Below, piece by piece: positions 47,669-55,617 of a stretch of 64,000 nucleotides of DNA. The position numbers were made by a program, and so were the translations under genes. The stretch spans positions 124,001 to 188,000 of the forward strand of contig JAZPZI010000039.1 in assembly GCA_045544615.1 (NCBI GenBank). The letters run 5' to 3'. Position 1 is the stretch's first letter; each line of letters opens with the position of its first letter. The stretch is from CAKSFT01 sp045544615 (GTDB lineage: Bacteria; Bacillota; Clostridia; UBA1381). Below the pieces are notes generated by a model. That model ran no database searches. It was not told the origin of the DNA and saw only the letters and a program-made list of their open reading frames with translations.

Positions 47669-48022
47669 ATGGAAAAGATGTGGAAGGTTTTATATGTTTT
47701 AGTCTTTGTTGTGTCTATCTTGTTCGGACTTGCAAGCAACAGGGAGTATGAATACGAGGTAATCGCTGAAGATATTGCGACGGTATCCGAGGCGGAGGAA
47801 TATGTCAAAGTGTTACCGGCTTTGGGCGAGAAGATAAACATTAACACCGAAAGCAAAGCAGAACTTGTAAAGCTTCCCGGAATCGGAGATAAGTTTGCCG
47901 GGCGAATTATAAAATACCGTGAGGAAAACGGTGATTTTGAGGTTATTGAAGATATCCTGAAGGTGCCGGGAATAGGCGAGAAGAAATTTGAGGCAATGAA
48001 GGATTATATAAAAGTAGAGTAG
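47669..48022 (+). CDS. ComEA-like helix-hairpin-helix protein
   Basis: A 117-residue protein with an N-terminal membrane helix (about 5-22) and a C-terminal double helix-hairpin-helix DNA-binding domain: KININTESKAELVKLPGIGD and DILKVPGIGEKKFEAM. This is ComEA without its SLBB domain, so an external DNA-binding role is possible; no other competence gene is here. The start is uncertain: ATG 47669 has GGAG about 14 bases upstream, and ATG 47678 is an alternative. An extended -10 (TGTTATAAT) lies near 47605. The response regulator gene begins eight bases after the stop. Confidence 0.82.
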   Translation: MEKMWKVLYVLVFVVSILFGLASNREYEYEVIAEDIATVSEAEEYVKVLPALGEKININTESKAELVKLPGIGDKFAGRIIKYREENGDFEVIEDILKVPGIGEKKFEAMKDYIKVE

Positions 48023-48030
48023 GAGAGGAA

Positions 48031-48723
48031 ATGAAAATGAAGATACTTGTTGTTGATGACGAAAAGTTGTTGGTAAAGGGCATCAAATACAATCTTGAGC
48101 AGGACGGATATGAAGTCGAGGTTGCATTCGACGGCGAGGAGGCAGTAAGGCTTGCACACGATGAGAGCATAGATTTGATTTTGTTGGACCTTATGCTCCC
48201 AAAGATGGACGGGCTCACAGTCTGCCGTACAGTTCGTGGATTTTCAGATGTGCCGATTATTATGCTTACTGCAAAAAGTGAGGATATAGATAAGATTTTA
48301 GGTCTTGAGTACGGTGCGGATGACTACATAACAAAGCCATTTAACATCCGTGAGGTTTCGTCGAGAATCAAGGCGATCCTGCGTCGTGTAAAACCTGCCG
48401 ATACTCAGGTGAGAAATAAGGATATCCTTGTTTCAGGCGACATCACACTTGATTACAATTTCAGAAGAATCACAATAAAGGATAAGGTAATCGAATTGAC
48501 AGGTAAGGAATTTGACCTGTTGGAGCTCTTTGTCAAGAATCCGGGCAAGGTTTATACAAGAGAAAATCTTTTGGATATTGCCTGGGGCTTCGACTATCCG
48601 GGAGATGTGAGAACTGTTGATGTGCATATCCGACGCCTCAGGGAAAAGATTGAAGAACACCCTGCAGAGCCTGATTATATAAAGACAAAGTGGGGAGTGG
48701 GTTACTATTATAAGAAGGATTAA
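48031..48723 (+). CDS. OmpR-family response regulator
   Basis: A 230-residue regulator. The receiver domain has DDEKLL, the phosphoacceptor Asp in LILLDLMLPKMDG, the Thr in IMLTAKS and the Lys in DYITKPF. A winged-helix domain follows from about 125 (ITLDYNFRRITIKDKVIELT, VDVHIRRLREKIEE, KTKWGVGYYYKK). It resembles WalR/PhoP/MtrA-type regulators. RBS GAGAGG. It is followed by its kinase gene and probably controls wall or envelope genes, given the GerMN gene in the operon. Confidence 0.93.
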   Translation: MKMKILVVDDEKLLVKGIKYNLEQDGYEVEVAFDGEEAVRLAHDESIDLILLDLMLPKMDGLTVCRTVRGFSDVPIIMLTAKSEDIDKILGLEYGADDYITKPFNIREVSSRIKAILRRVKPADTQVRNKDILVSGDITLDYNFRRITIKDKVIELTGKEFDLLELFVKNPGKVYTRENLLDIAWGFDYPGDVRTVDVHIRRLREKIEEHPAEPDYIKTKWGVGYYYKKD

Positions 48724-48739
48724 GACCTTTTTCTCGTCT

Positions 48740-50170
48740 GTGCGCTGGGGTATGATGGCGACCTACTTTGTGGTAATTCTGGTTACCCTGTCGCTTATGA
48801 GTATATATGTCCTGAGTGTATTAGAGGAAAGGCTTTATGAAAATGAACAGGTTACGATGTTTGCAAAGGCGAACATCATAGCCGATACCATTTCACCCGA
48901 TATGAGCGTGGGTATGGTAGAGACCAAGCATGATGTGATATCGGTGCTTGCGGGTACAAATATGCGTGCCGTGGTTGTTGACCCGGGATATCGTGTTTTA
49001 TTTGACTCGAACTCCGAGCTTATGGGAAAAATATTTCTTCGAGATATAGTGCATACTGCGGCATCGGGCGAGCAGGCACAAAAGATTGCTGAAAACGAGC
49101 TCGGCACAAGCATGATGAGTGTTGCGGTGCCTGTTAAGAAGGACAATAATGTTCTGGGTGTAATCTACCTTATTTCAGCAATCGACGGCATTGATAAAAC
49201 TATAGCTTATGTGACCTTTAACCTGTTGCTTATCTCGGTTTTGATAAGTGTGCTGGTGGGAATGCTGAGCTTCGGTCTGTCGTTTATTATGACATCGCCT
49301 ATTGATGAGTTCATTGCGGTTGCAAAGGAAATCTCGAAGGGTAATTTTGATAAAAAGGTAACGGTAAAGGGTACAAACGAGTTTGCGCAGATGGCGGAGA
49401 CTTTGAACTTCATGACGAATGAGCTTGCGACATTGGAAGAAAAGCGAAAGAAATTCGTATCCGATGTATCGCATGAGCTGAAGACACCGCTTGCTACAAT
49501 CAAGCTTATATGCGACAGTATCGTTGCGACACCCGACCCGGATGCTGAAATGCTCCGTGAATTTTTGGAGGATTTGAGTAACGAGGTTGACAGGCTTACA
49601 AGAATTGTAGAGAGCCTTCTGGCACTTACCAGAATGGATTCGGGCAAGGCAGAGCTGAAGCTTGTGCCGGTTGATGCGGCGGCGATGATTCATGCGATTG
49701 TGCGGAATCTCACACCGAAGGCAAGCGAGAAAAATATAGTACTCTATACAAACTTCACAGAGGAAATCAAGCAGGAGATACTGCTTGATTACGACAAGAT
49801 CTGGGAAGCAGTATATAATATCATTGATAATGCAATCAAGTATTCACCTGAAGATGGGTTTGTAAGAGCAAGCCTATCTAAGGAGGATAAGTTTGCGGTA
49901 ATTAGAGTTGAGGATAACGGCCCGGGAATACCCGAGTCAGAAAAGGACAGAATCTTTGAGAGATTCTACCGCCTTGACGATTCACGTGCCCGTGATACCG
50001 GAGGTACAGGCCTCGGACTTGCTATTGCAAAGGAAGCGGTTACAATGCACGGCGGAACAATCACCGTAATGAGCGAGGGGGAAGTGGGAAGCATATTCTC
50101 AATCTATCTTCCTATTATGGTAAAAGAGCCGGAGGAAACTCCGATCCCCGATAATGGAGGTGTAGTATGA
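48740..50170 (+). CDS. HAMP-containing sensor histidine kinase
   Basis: About 476 residues. Two membrane helices (about 7-27 and 155-180) flank an extracellular sensor domain; then HAMP, HisKA with FVSDVSHELKTPLATIKL, and HATPase with NIIDNAIKYSP, VEDNGPGIP and GGTGLGLAIAKE. It is the partner of the response regulator just upstream. The start is unclear: GTG 48740 has no close RBS, while an open frame with RIKTFFSS runs back to 48683; an ATT or ATA start near 48707, after GGGGAGTGGG, is possible. The stop overlaps the GerMN gene start by four bases. Confidence 0.9.
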   Translation: MRWGMMATYFVVILVTLSLMSIYVLSVLEERLYENEQVTMFAKANIIADTISPDMSVGMVETKHDVISVLAGTNMRAVVVDPGYRVLFDSNSELMGKIFLRDIVHTAASGEQAQKIAENELGTSMMSVAVPVKKDNNVLGVIYLISAIDGIDKTIAYVTFNLLLISVLISVLVGMLSFGLSFIMTSPIDEFIAVAKEISKGNFDKKVTVKGTNEFAQMAETLNFMTNELATLEEKRKKFVSDVSHELKTPLATIKLICDSIVATPDPDAEMLREFLEDLSNEVDRLTRIVESLLALTRMDSGKAELKLVPVDAAAMIHAIVRNLTPKASEKNIVLYTNFTEEIKQEILLDYDKIWEAVYNIIDNAIKYSPEDGFVRASLSKEDKFAVIRVEDNGPGIPESEKDRIFERFYRLDDSRARDTGGTGLGLAIAKEAVTMHGGTITVMSEGEVGSIFSIYLPIMVKEPEETPIPDNGGVV

Positions 50171-51093
50171 ATAAAAAAGTAATACTTGCAGTCTTGTCGG
50201 TTGCGATTATAATAGGTGCGCTCCTGATCAGTTTTTTAAGTGCCGAGAATAAGGGCGAATTTGAAAAGAATATAGATATATATTTCCTCAATAAAGAGGG
50301 AACGACCATTGAGTGCGAAAACCGTACAATCTGGTATGACGCAGAAGAAGAGCTTGTCGAGCTTGTGATAGGAGAGATTCTGAAGGGCCCCGAGAGCGGA
50401 AAACTCCGTGCGGTTTCGGGCAAAGGCACAAAGCTTTTGAATGTTGTCGCATATGAAACTAACCTGACCGTTAATTTGTCGAAGGAGTTTTTGCGAGAGG
50501 ATAAAAGTGCGAATATGCTCTCTGTTTATGCTATAGTAAAGACACTCTGCCAGATTGACAAGGTGACGAATGTTATGGTCATGACAGAGGGAACTCCTGT
50601 GATTGCGGCAGACGGAAAGCCTATCGGACTTATCGCAAACAGCGACATTAACCTCGAAAATGATACATATACAACCGACTCGAAAAATATTGTCCTCTAT
50701 TTTGCGACAAAGGACGGAACAGCACTTGCAAGAGAGGTCAGAACGATAAAGATTACAGATACACGACCGATTGAGAGCTATATCATAAACGAGCTCATAA
50801 AAGGTCCGGTCAACCCCGAGCTTGTATCGACAGTCACTGCTGATACCGAGCTTGTGTCGGCAGAGACCACAAATGGCACCTGCCACTTAACTTTCAAGAA
50901 CTTTATCGAGAAAAACCTCACCGACCCGACGAGCGAAAAGAGCAGACTTGCGGTTTACTCGGTAGTAAACAGTCTGTCGGAACTCAGCACAGTTTCGAAT
51001 GTCAGATTCCTCTTTGAAGGAAAGACGGTAGAGATGCTTGGAAACTTCAACTTTGCCGAGGTATTTTCCGAGGATAAGACATTGGAAGAATAA
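50167..51093 (+). CDS. membrane-anchored protein with two GerMN domains
   Basis: A 308-residue protein with an N-terminal membrane helix (VILAVLSVAIIIGALLISFL) and no lipobox. Two GerMN domains follow, about 40-150 and 175-295: YFLNKEGTTIECENRTIWYD, VIGEILKGPESGKLRAV; then LYFATKDGTALAREVRTIKI, IINELIKGPVNPEL. GerMN domains occur in spore protein GerM and in actinobacterial LpqB, the accessory protein of the MtrAB two-component system. The four-base overlap with the kinase gene suggests it works with that kinase at the outer membrane face. Confidence 0.88.
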   Translation: MNKKVILAVLSVAIIIGALLISFLSAENKGEFEKNIDIYFLNKEGTTIECENRTIWYDAEEELVELVIGEILKGPESGKLRAVSGKGTKLLNVVAYETNLTVNLSKEFLREDKSANMLSVYAIVKTLCQIDKVTNVMVMTEGTPVIAADGKPIGLIANSDINLENDTYTTDSKNIVLYFATKDGTALAREVRTIKITDTRPIESYIINELIKGPVNPELVSTVTADTELVSAETTNGTCHLTFKNFIEKNLTDPTSEKSRLAVYSVVNSLSELSTVSNVRFLFEGKTVEMLGNFNFAEVFSEDKTLEE

Positions 51094-51097
51094 TAAA

Positions 51098-51135
51098 AGG
51101 GTGTTTAAAAAGTCAACTGACTTTTTAAACACCCT
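51098..51135. terminator. long perfect terminator hairpin joined to family A copy 3
   Basis: AGGGTGTTTAAAAAGTCA-ac-TGACTTTTTAAACACCCT: an 18-bp perfect stem four bases after the GerMN stop codon. Confidence 0.85.
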
Positions 51136-51146
51136 CTGCTTTTTTA

Positions 51147-51291
51147 GGGGATATGGAAAAAGCTTTGGAATTAACAAACTGAGCCAAAGCTTTAGCTTTG
51201 GGTTACCCGAAGTCGTACATTGGTACGACGAGAGGCGAAGTTTGTTGATAACAAGAAAAGTTCACTTTTCTTGTGGTCCAGAGTTTTTTTA
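51147..51291 (-). repeat. family A hairpin element, copy 3
   Basis: Read on the minus strand it has the same parts as the copies at 7880 and 34070: CAAGAAAAGT/ACTTTTCTTG, AACAAACT...AGTTTGTT, CAAAGCT/AGCTTTG. The central stem is GTCGTAC-caat-GTACGAC, where the G-C pair of the other copies is replaced by T-A on both arms. The outer GGGGAT end is at 51147; the other end runs into the 3' end of the GH20 gene. Confidence 0.8.
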
Positions 51292-53109
51292 AAATTCTGT
51301 ATATGTCTTATGGTCACGGAGTCTCTGGCACTGGTATGCAACAAAGTCTGCGATATCTGAAAGCTCGCTTTCCTTGTTTTCTGCTCTCCAAAGCACAGCA
51401 TATTCTTCGAACCACTGTTCCCATACAGTTGCAATCTGCTCGTGCGGGATAATCGGGTCGGTCTTTGTGCTTTCCCACATAACGAGGAGTCTGTGTGCCT
51501 TTGCGGAGTTCTGCACAACATCCCTTATATCAGGGCGAAGATTGCACTTTGCAAGCTTCATCTCAAGGTCGAACATCTTGTTATATATTCCTCTGATATC
51601 ATCCTCGATAGGCTTACGGAGAATTGGCTCCCAACCTCTGTCACGCCATACCTTTTCTTCAACATGGTCGTTCCATATCCAGTCCTTGGTAGCTGACATA
51701 GCCTTGAGTATCGGAAGAACTTCTTCGTCGCCGTACTCGATTTTTGAAACAAAGCGGTCGAACTTTTCAAGCTCGGCATTTCCGTCAGCGTTCCAGAACA
51801 GAGCACCTGCATAACCGATAATCGGGTATCTCATTGCCACGTGGCAGGTGTGACCGAAATCACCCCAGTCGGTCAGAACCTGACCTTCAACCTTGTGGGT
51901 TTTGCCGTACTGTGCCAAATCATAGATGTTATCATATGCAACAAAGCCGCCTTCGCCGTGATACCAAGGAATAAATCTTGTGTATGCAGCTGCTGATGAA
52001 CAAAGCATGCATCTCATTCCTGATTCGACAAATGGTGTTACATTCTGTTCTCTTAATGGGTGATAGTATTCCCAGATGAGGCATACGATATCATCAGGAA
52101 GCTGAGGTATCAGCTCGGTTTGCTTGCGGAGAACGTCGCTCCAGAACATAACTTCCTTGCCCTTGGACTTCAAGTATGCATAAAGCTTGTTTATCCAGTT
52201 AACATACATCTGGCCTTTGCCGATTTTGTCTGCCATTGCCTTGCCTCTGCCCATGCCGAGGTCCATGGTCTCGTCACAGCAGATATGGAATCTGTTGCTC
52301 GAGAAAAGCGGCATAATCTGCTCGTATAATGATATTATCAAATCAAAGCTTTCAGGGTTTGTGGTGTCGATTGTGTGATGCTCACGGCTTTCAAACCATT
52401 TATGAGTGTCAAGCTCATATCCGCCAAGCTCGGCATATTTGTTGTATGACTGCGAGTGGAGGAGTCTGAAAAGGTGTCCGCAAGATGAAATTGATGGGAT
52501 AAGCTCGATGAATCTGTCCTTACAGTACTGGTCGAGCTCGAGAATTTCCTCAGCGGTCAAAAAGCCCTTGTTCATGTTGATTTCTTCAAATCCCTCCCAC
52601 TGGAAGGTGTGTTCAATATAAATTTGCAATGCAGTATATTTATAGAAAACAAGACGGTCAACATACTGTTTTATGGTGTCAAGCTTCGGCACTCTTCCAC
52701 GAGAAACGTCGAGATAGCATTCTCTGTCAAGTGTGTCAGGTTCGTCCTCAATCTCAACGCAAGGTATGAATACATTTTCCTGCATTACCATCTGCTTTAC
52801 AGTCTGGATACCGAATGAAAGAGCCTGCTCACTCTCACCGCATACGGTGATTCTGTTCTCATCAACGGTTATGTAGTATTTCTGTGTACCCTTATCCTCA
52901 AAGGTGAGGTAGATGCACTTTTCAGGAACATTAGTAGGTTTTACAACCTTGTTCTTTCCGCAACCATTTTCGTTCATAACTTTTTGCAGTTCCTTTGCAG
53001 CAATGTAGATGCTGTAACTGCACTTTGTGTCGATTACAATATTGTAATCGTAGACATTACATACTCCATTTTTTTCAACTTGTTTTTTTACTTCAGGTAT
53101 AAAATACAT
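51289..53109 (-). CDS. GH20 beta-N-acetylhexosaminidase, paralogue 2
   Basis: Hydrolyses terminal beta-linked GlcNAc/GalNAc. The 606-residue protein has the GH20 N-terminal domain (about 20-125), then the barrel: LDVSRGRVPKLDTIKQYVDR, QIYIEHTFQWEG, LIPSISSCGHLFRLL and the catalytic Asp-Glu pair D279-E280 in HICCDETMDLG. No signal peptide, so it acts inside the cell on imported glycan fragments. It lies 12 bases after a close paralogue; RBS GGAGG overlaps the end of that gene. The C-terminal helical part (about 490-606) is also shared by both. Confidence 0.88.
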   Translation of the reverse strand: MYFIPEVKKQVEKNGVCNVYDYNIVIDTKCSYSIYIAAKELQKVMNENGCGKNKVVKPTNVPEKCIYLTFEDKGTQKYYITVDENRITVCGESEQALSFGIQTVKQMVMQENVFIPCVEIEDEPDTLDRECYLDVSRGRVPKLDTIKQYVDRLVFYKYTALQIYIEHTFQWEGFEEINMNKGFLTAEEILELDQYCKDRFIELIPSISSCGHLFRLLHSQSYNKYAELGGYELDTHKWFESREHHTIDTTNPESFDLIISLYEQIMPLFSSNRFHICCDETMDLGMGRGKAMADKIGKGQMYVNWINKLYAYLKSKGKEVMFWSDVLRKQTELIPQLPDDIVCLIWEYYHPLREQNVTPFVESGMRCMLCSSAAAYTRFIPWYHGEGGFVAYDNIYDLAQYGKTHKVEGQVLTDWGDFGHTCHVAMRYPIIGYAGALFWNADGNAELEKFDRFVSKIEYGDEEVLPILKAMSATKDWIWNDHVEEKVWRDRGWEPILRKPIEDDIRGIYNKMFDLEMKLAKCNLRPDIRDVVQNSAKAHRLLVMWESTKTDPIIPHEQIATVWEQWFEEYAVLWRAENKESELSDIADFVAYQCQRLRDHKTYTEF

Positions 53110-53121
53110 TTTGAATCCTCC

Positions 53122-54936
53122 TTATATTTCTTCCCAGTGCTTGTGTGAGCGCAATCTCTCGCACTGATATGCAACAAAGTCCGCTATATCATAAAGCTCG
53201 CTTTCCTTGTTGTCAACTCTCCATACCTCGGCGTATTCTTCAAACCACTTTTCCCATTCGACAGCAACCTGTTCAGGTGGCATAACCGGGTCGTTCTTCA
53301 CGCTCTCGAGAGCAACAAGAAGTCGGTGTGCTTTTGCCGATACTCTTATCGCCTCACGGCATTCGTCGTTTAGCTTTAATGCCGAGAGCTTCAACTCAAG
53401 CTCGAACATCTTGTGGTATTTTGATGCAATCTCGGGGTCAAGACCTTTTGATACAGGTTCGATATTTCTGTCACGACGCCACTTTTCGCCGACGTGGTTG
53501 TTCCATATCCAGTCCTTTGTTGCAGACATTTCCTTTAAGATTATGAGTGCCTCGGGGTGACCGTATTCGATGTTTGAGATATATCGGTCAAATTCACCGA
53601 GGTCGGCGTTGCCGTCAGCTGCCCAGAAAATAGCGCCTGCATATGCTATAATCGGGTATCTCAACTCGGCGTGACAGGTATGACCGAAATCACCCCAGTC
53701 GGTGAGTATCTGTCCTTCGACCTTGTGGGTTTTTCCGTACTGACCCATATCGTAGATATTATCATATGCAACATAGCCTTCGCCGTGATACCATGGGATA
53801 AATCTTGTATATGCAGCGGCTGATGAACAAAGAACGCATCTCATGCCTGTGTCAACAACAGGTGTTATCAACTCCTCCTTCAAAGGATGAGTGTATTCCC
53901 AGATAAGACATACAATGTCTTCAGGGAGTTGCGGAGTGAGGTCGGTGTGGTCACGGATGACATCGCTCCAGAACATAACCTCTTTGCCCTTTGACTTCAA
54001 GTATGTGTAGAGCTTGTTTATCCAGTCAACATACATCTGACCCTTGCCGATTTTGTCCGCCAGTTCTTTGCCTCTGCCGTTTCCGAGGTCCATGGTTTCG
54101 TCGCAACAGATGTTGAATTTGTTGCTTGAGAAAAGTGGCATTAACTGCTCATACATATTTACAATCAAATCAAAGCTTTCGGGGTTGGTTGTGTCGATTG
54201 TATGATGCTCACGGCTTTCGAACCACTTATGGGTTGTGAGCTCATAGTCGGCAAGCTCTGCGTATTTGTTGTATGATTGCGACTGCAAAAGTCTGAACAG
54301 GTGTCCGCAAGACGAAATCGACGGGATAAGCTCGATGTATCTTTCCTTACAGTACCGGTCGAGTTCGAGTATTTCCTCTGCTGTGATGAAACCTCTGTTC
54401 ATGTAAATTTCCTCGAGCCCTTCCCATTGGAATGTATGCTCGATATATATTTGCATATTTGTGTATTTGTATGCCGCAAGATGGTCAACCAGCTTTTTCA
54501 AGCCCTGCATTTTCGGGACTCTGCCTCGTGAAATATCGAGATAATATCCACGGTTGAGTGTTTCCGGCTCGTCTTCAATCTCAAGGCAGGGAACCAATAC
54601 AGATGATTGCATGGCAATCTGCTTCATGGTCTGTATTCCAAAAAAGAGTGCCTGCTCGCTCTCGCCGCAAACGGTGACTTTCTTCTCATCAACCGTTATG
54701 TAGTATTTCTGTGTACCCTTATCCTCAAAGGTGAGGTAGATGCACTTTTCAGGAACATTTGTCGGCTTTACAACCTTATTCTGACCGCAACCGCTTTTGT
54801 TGAGTGTCTTTTTGAGGTCTTTTGCGGCAAGGTAGATGTTGTAGCTGCACTTTGTATCGATTACGATATTATAATCGTAGATATTACAAATACCATTTGT
54901 TTCGGTGTATTTTTTCACTTCTGGTACCAGGTACAT
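53122..54936 (-). CDS. GH20 beta-N-acetylhexosaminidase, paralogue 1
   Basis: A 604-residue protein of the same layout as its neighbour, with long stretches identical or nearly so (for example YDYNIVIDTKCSY, PTNVPEKCIYLTFEDKGTQK, ESREHHTIDTTNPESFDL). The catalytic pair is in NICCDETMDLG. The ATG at 54936 is used because AAGGAG lies eight bases upstream; the open frame extends further but starts MYLVPEV match the paralogue's MYFIPEV. The tandem arose by duplication and has diverged since, which may mean different linkage preference. No promoter of high quality was found upstream. Confidence 0.88.
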   Translation of the reverse strand: MYLVPEVKKYTETNGICNIYDYNIVIDTKCSYNIYLAAKDLKKTLNKSGCGQNKVVKPTNVPEKCIYLTFEDKGTQKYYITVDEKKVTVCGESEQALFFGIQTMKQIAMQSSVLVPCLEIEDEPETLNRGYYLDISRGRVPKMQGLKKLVDHLAAYKYTNMQIYIEHTFQWEGLEEIYMNRGFITAEEILELDRYCKERYIELIPSISSCGHLFRLLQSQSYNKYAELADYELTTHKWFESREHHTIDTTNPESFDLIVNMYEQLMPLFSSNKFNICCDETMDLGNGRGKELADKIGKGQMYVDWINKLYTYLKSKGKEVMFWSDVIRDHTDLTPQLPEDIVCLIWEYTHPLKEELITPVVDTGMRCVLCSSAAAYTRFIPWYHGEGYVAYDNIYDMGQYGKTHKVEGQILTDWGDFGHTCHAELRYPIIAYAGAIFWAADGNADLGEFDRYISNIEYGHPEALIILKEMSATKDWIWNNHVGEKWRRDRNIEPVSKGLDPEIASKYHKMFELELKLSALKLNDECREAIRVSAKAHRLLVALESVKNDPVMPPEQVAVEWEKWFEEYAEVWRVDNKESELYDIADFVAYQCERLRSHKHWEEI

Positions 54937-55050
54937 TTTTGTCACTCCTTCGAGCCAAAGTTTGTCTAATACTTTTATATCATACACATTATTAAATGTC
55001 AATAGATTTGGGGAAAATAATATAAATTTAATATATTATAAATTGTGTCA

Positions 55051-55084
55051 ACAAAAAAAGCTTGTGAAATCACAAGCCCTTTTT
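55051..55084 (-). terminator. terminator of spoVG
   Basis: Minus strand: GGGCTTGTGA-tt-TCACAAGCTTTTTTT directly after the stop codon. Confidence 0.85.
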
Positions 55085-55355
55085 ATTCTTCTTCCTCTTC
55101 AGCAAGCACTTCTTCGTATTTCGCAATAATAGCCTTTTCGAGAGTTTCTCTCATTTCGCTGTTAATCGGATGAGCAATGTCTTTAAACTCATTCTCAGGT
55201 GTTCTTCTGCTTGGCATTGCAGTAAACAACTTTTCCTGACCCTCGATAATCTTGATGTCATGTACAACGAAAGCGTTATCAAATGTTACTGAAACCACAG
55301 CTCGCATCTTTCCCTCTGATGGAATTTTCTTGATTCTGATGTCTGTGATATTCAT
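55083..55355 (-). CDS. spoVG: SpoVG DNA/RNA-binding regulator
   Basis: A small regulator first known from spore cortex formation. The 90-residue protein begins MNITDIRIKKIPSEGKMRAV and contains VTFDNAFVVHDIKIIEGQE, FTAMPSRRTPENEFKDIAHP and an acidic tail (EEVLAEEEEE). The ATG at 55355 follows GGTGG; longer frames are not supported. It has its own promoter (55439-55467) and terminator, next to murC but divergent from it. Confidence 0.95.
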   Translation of the reverse strand: MNITDIRIKKIPSEGKMRAVVSVTFDNAFVVHDIKIIEGQEKLFTAMPSRRTPENEFKDIAHPINSEMRETLEKAIIAKYEEVLAEEEEE

Positions 55356-55438
55356 ACGTTCACCACCCTTCTTTAAGGTATCCCGAAAGATATCTATTTT
55401 AAAGAATGCCCAAACTATACTGTCATACACATATTAAC

Positions 55439-55467
55439 ATAATACTAAAATTATGGTTACTTGTCAA
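55439..55467 (-). promoter_or_regulatory. promoter of spoVG
   Basis: Minus strand: -35 TTGACA (55462-55467), 17-base spacer, -10 TATTAT (55439-55444). This is sigma-A-like; no clear sigma-H site was seen. Confidence 0.7.
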
Positions 55468-55617
55468 CAACTGTTGTAAAATATTTTTAGAATTTTGCAT
55501 TTTTTTGTCAAATGTGCACAAAAAAGATTCGGACATTTTACTTTTTGATTAAATCGGTTTTATTTTTCCCCGTCAGGGTATATAATATTTACAATATATA
55601 AAAAAGGAAGTTTTTCA

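Noticed and set aside
7880..51291. CRISPR array made of the repeated segments
   Set aside because: Copies are about 17-26 kb apart, long and internally palindromic, with no short regular repeat-spacer pattern and no cas genes.
54937..55002. Longer start for GH20 paralogue 1 at 55002
   Set aside because: The paralogue begins at the equivalent of the inner Met (MYLVPEV/MYFIPEV), and that Met has an AAGGAG site.
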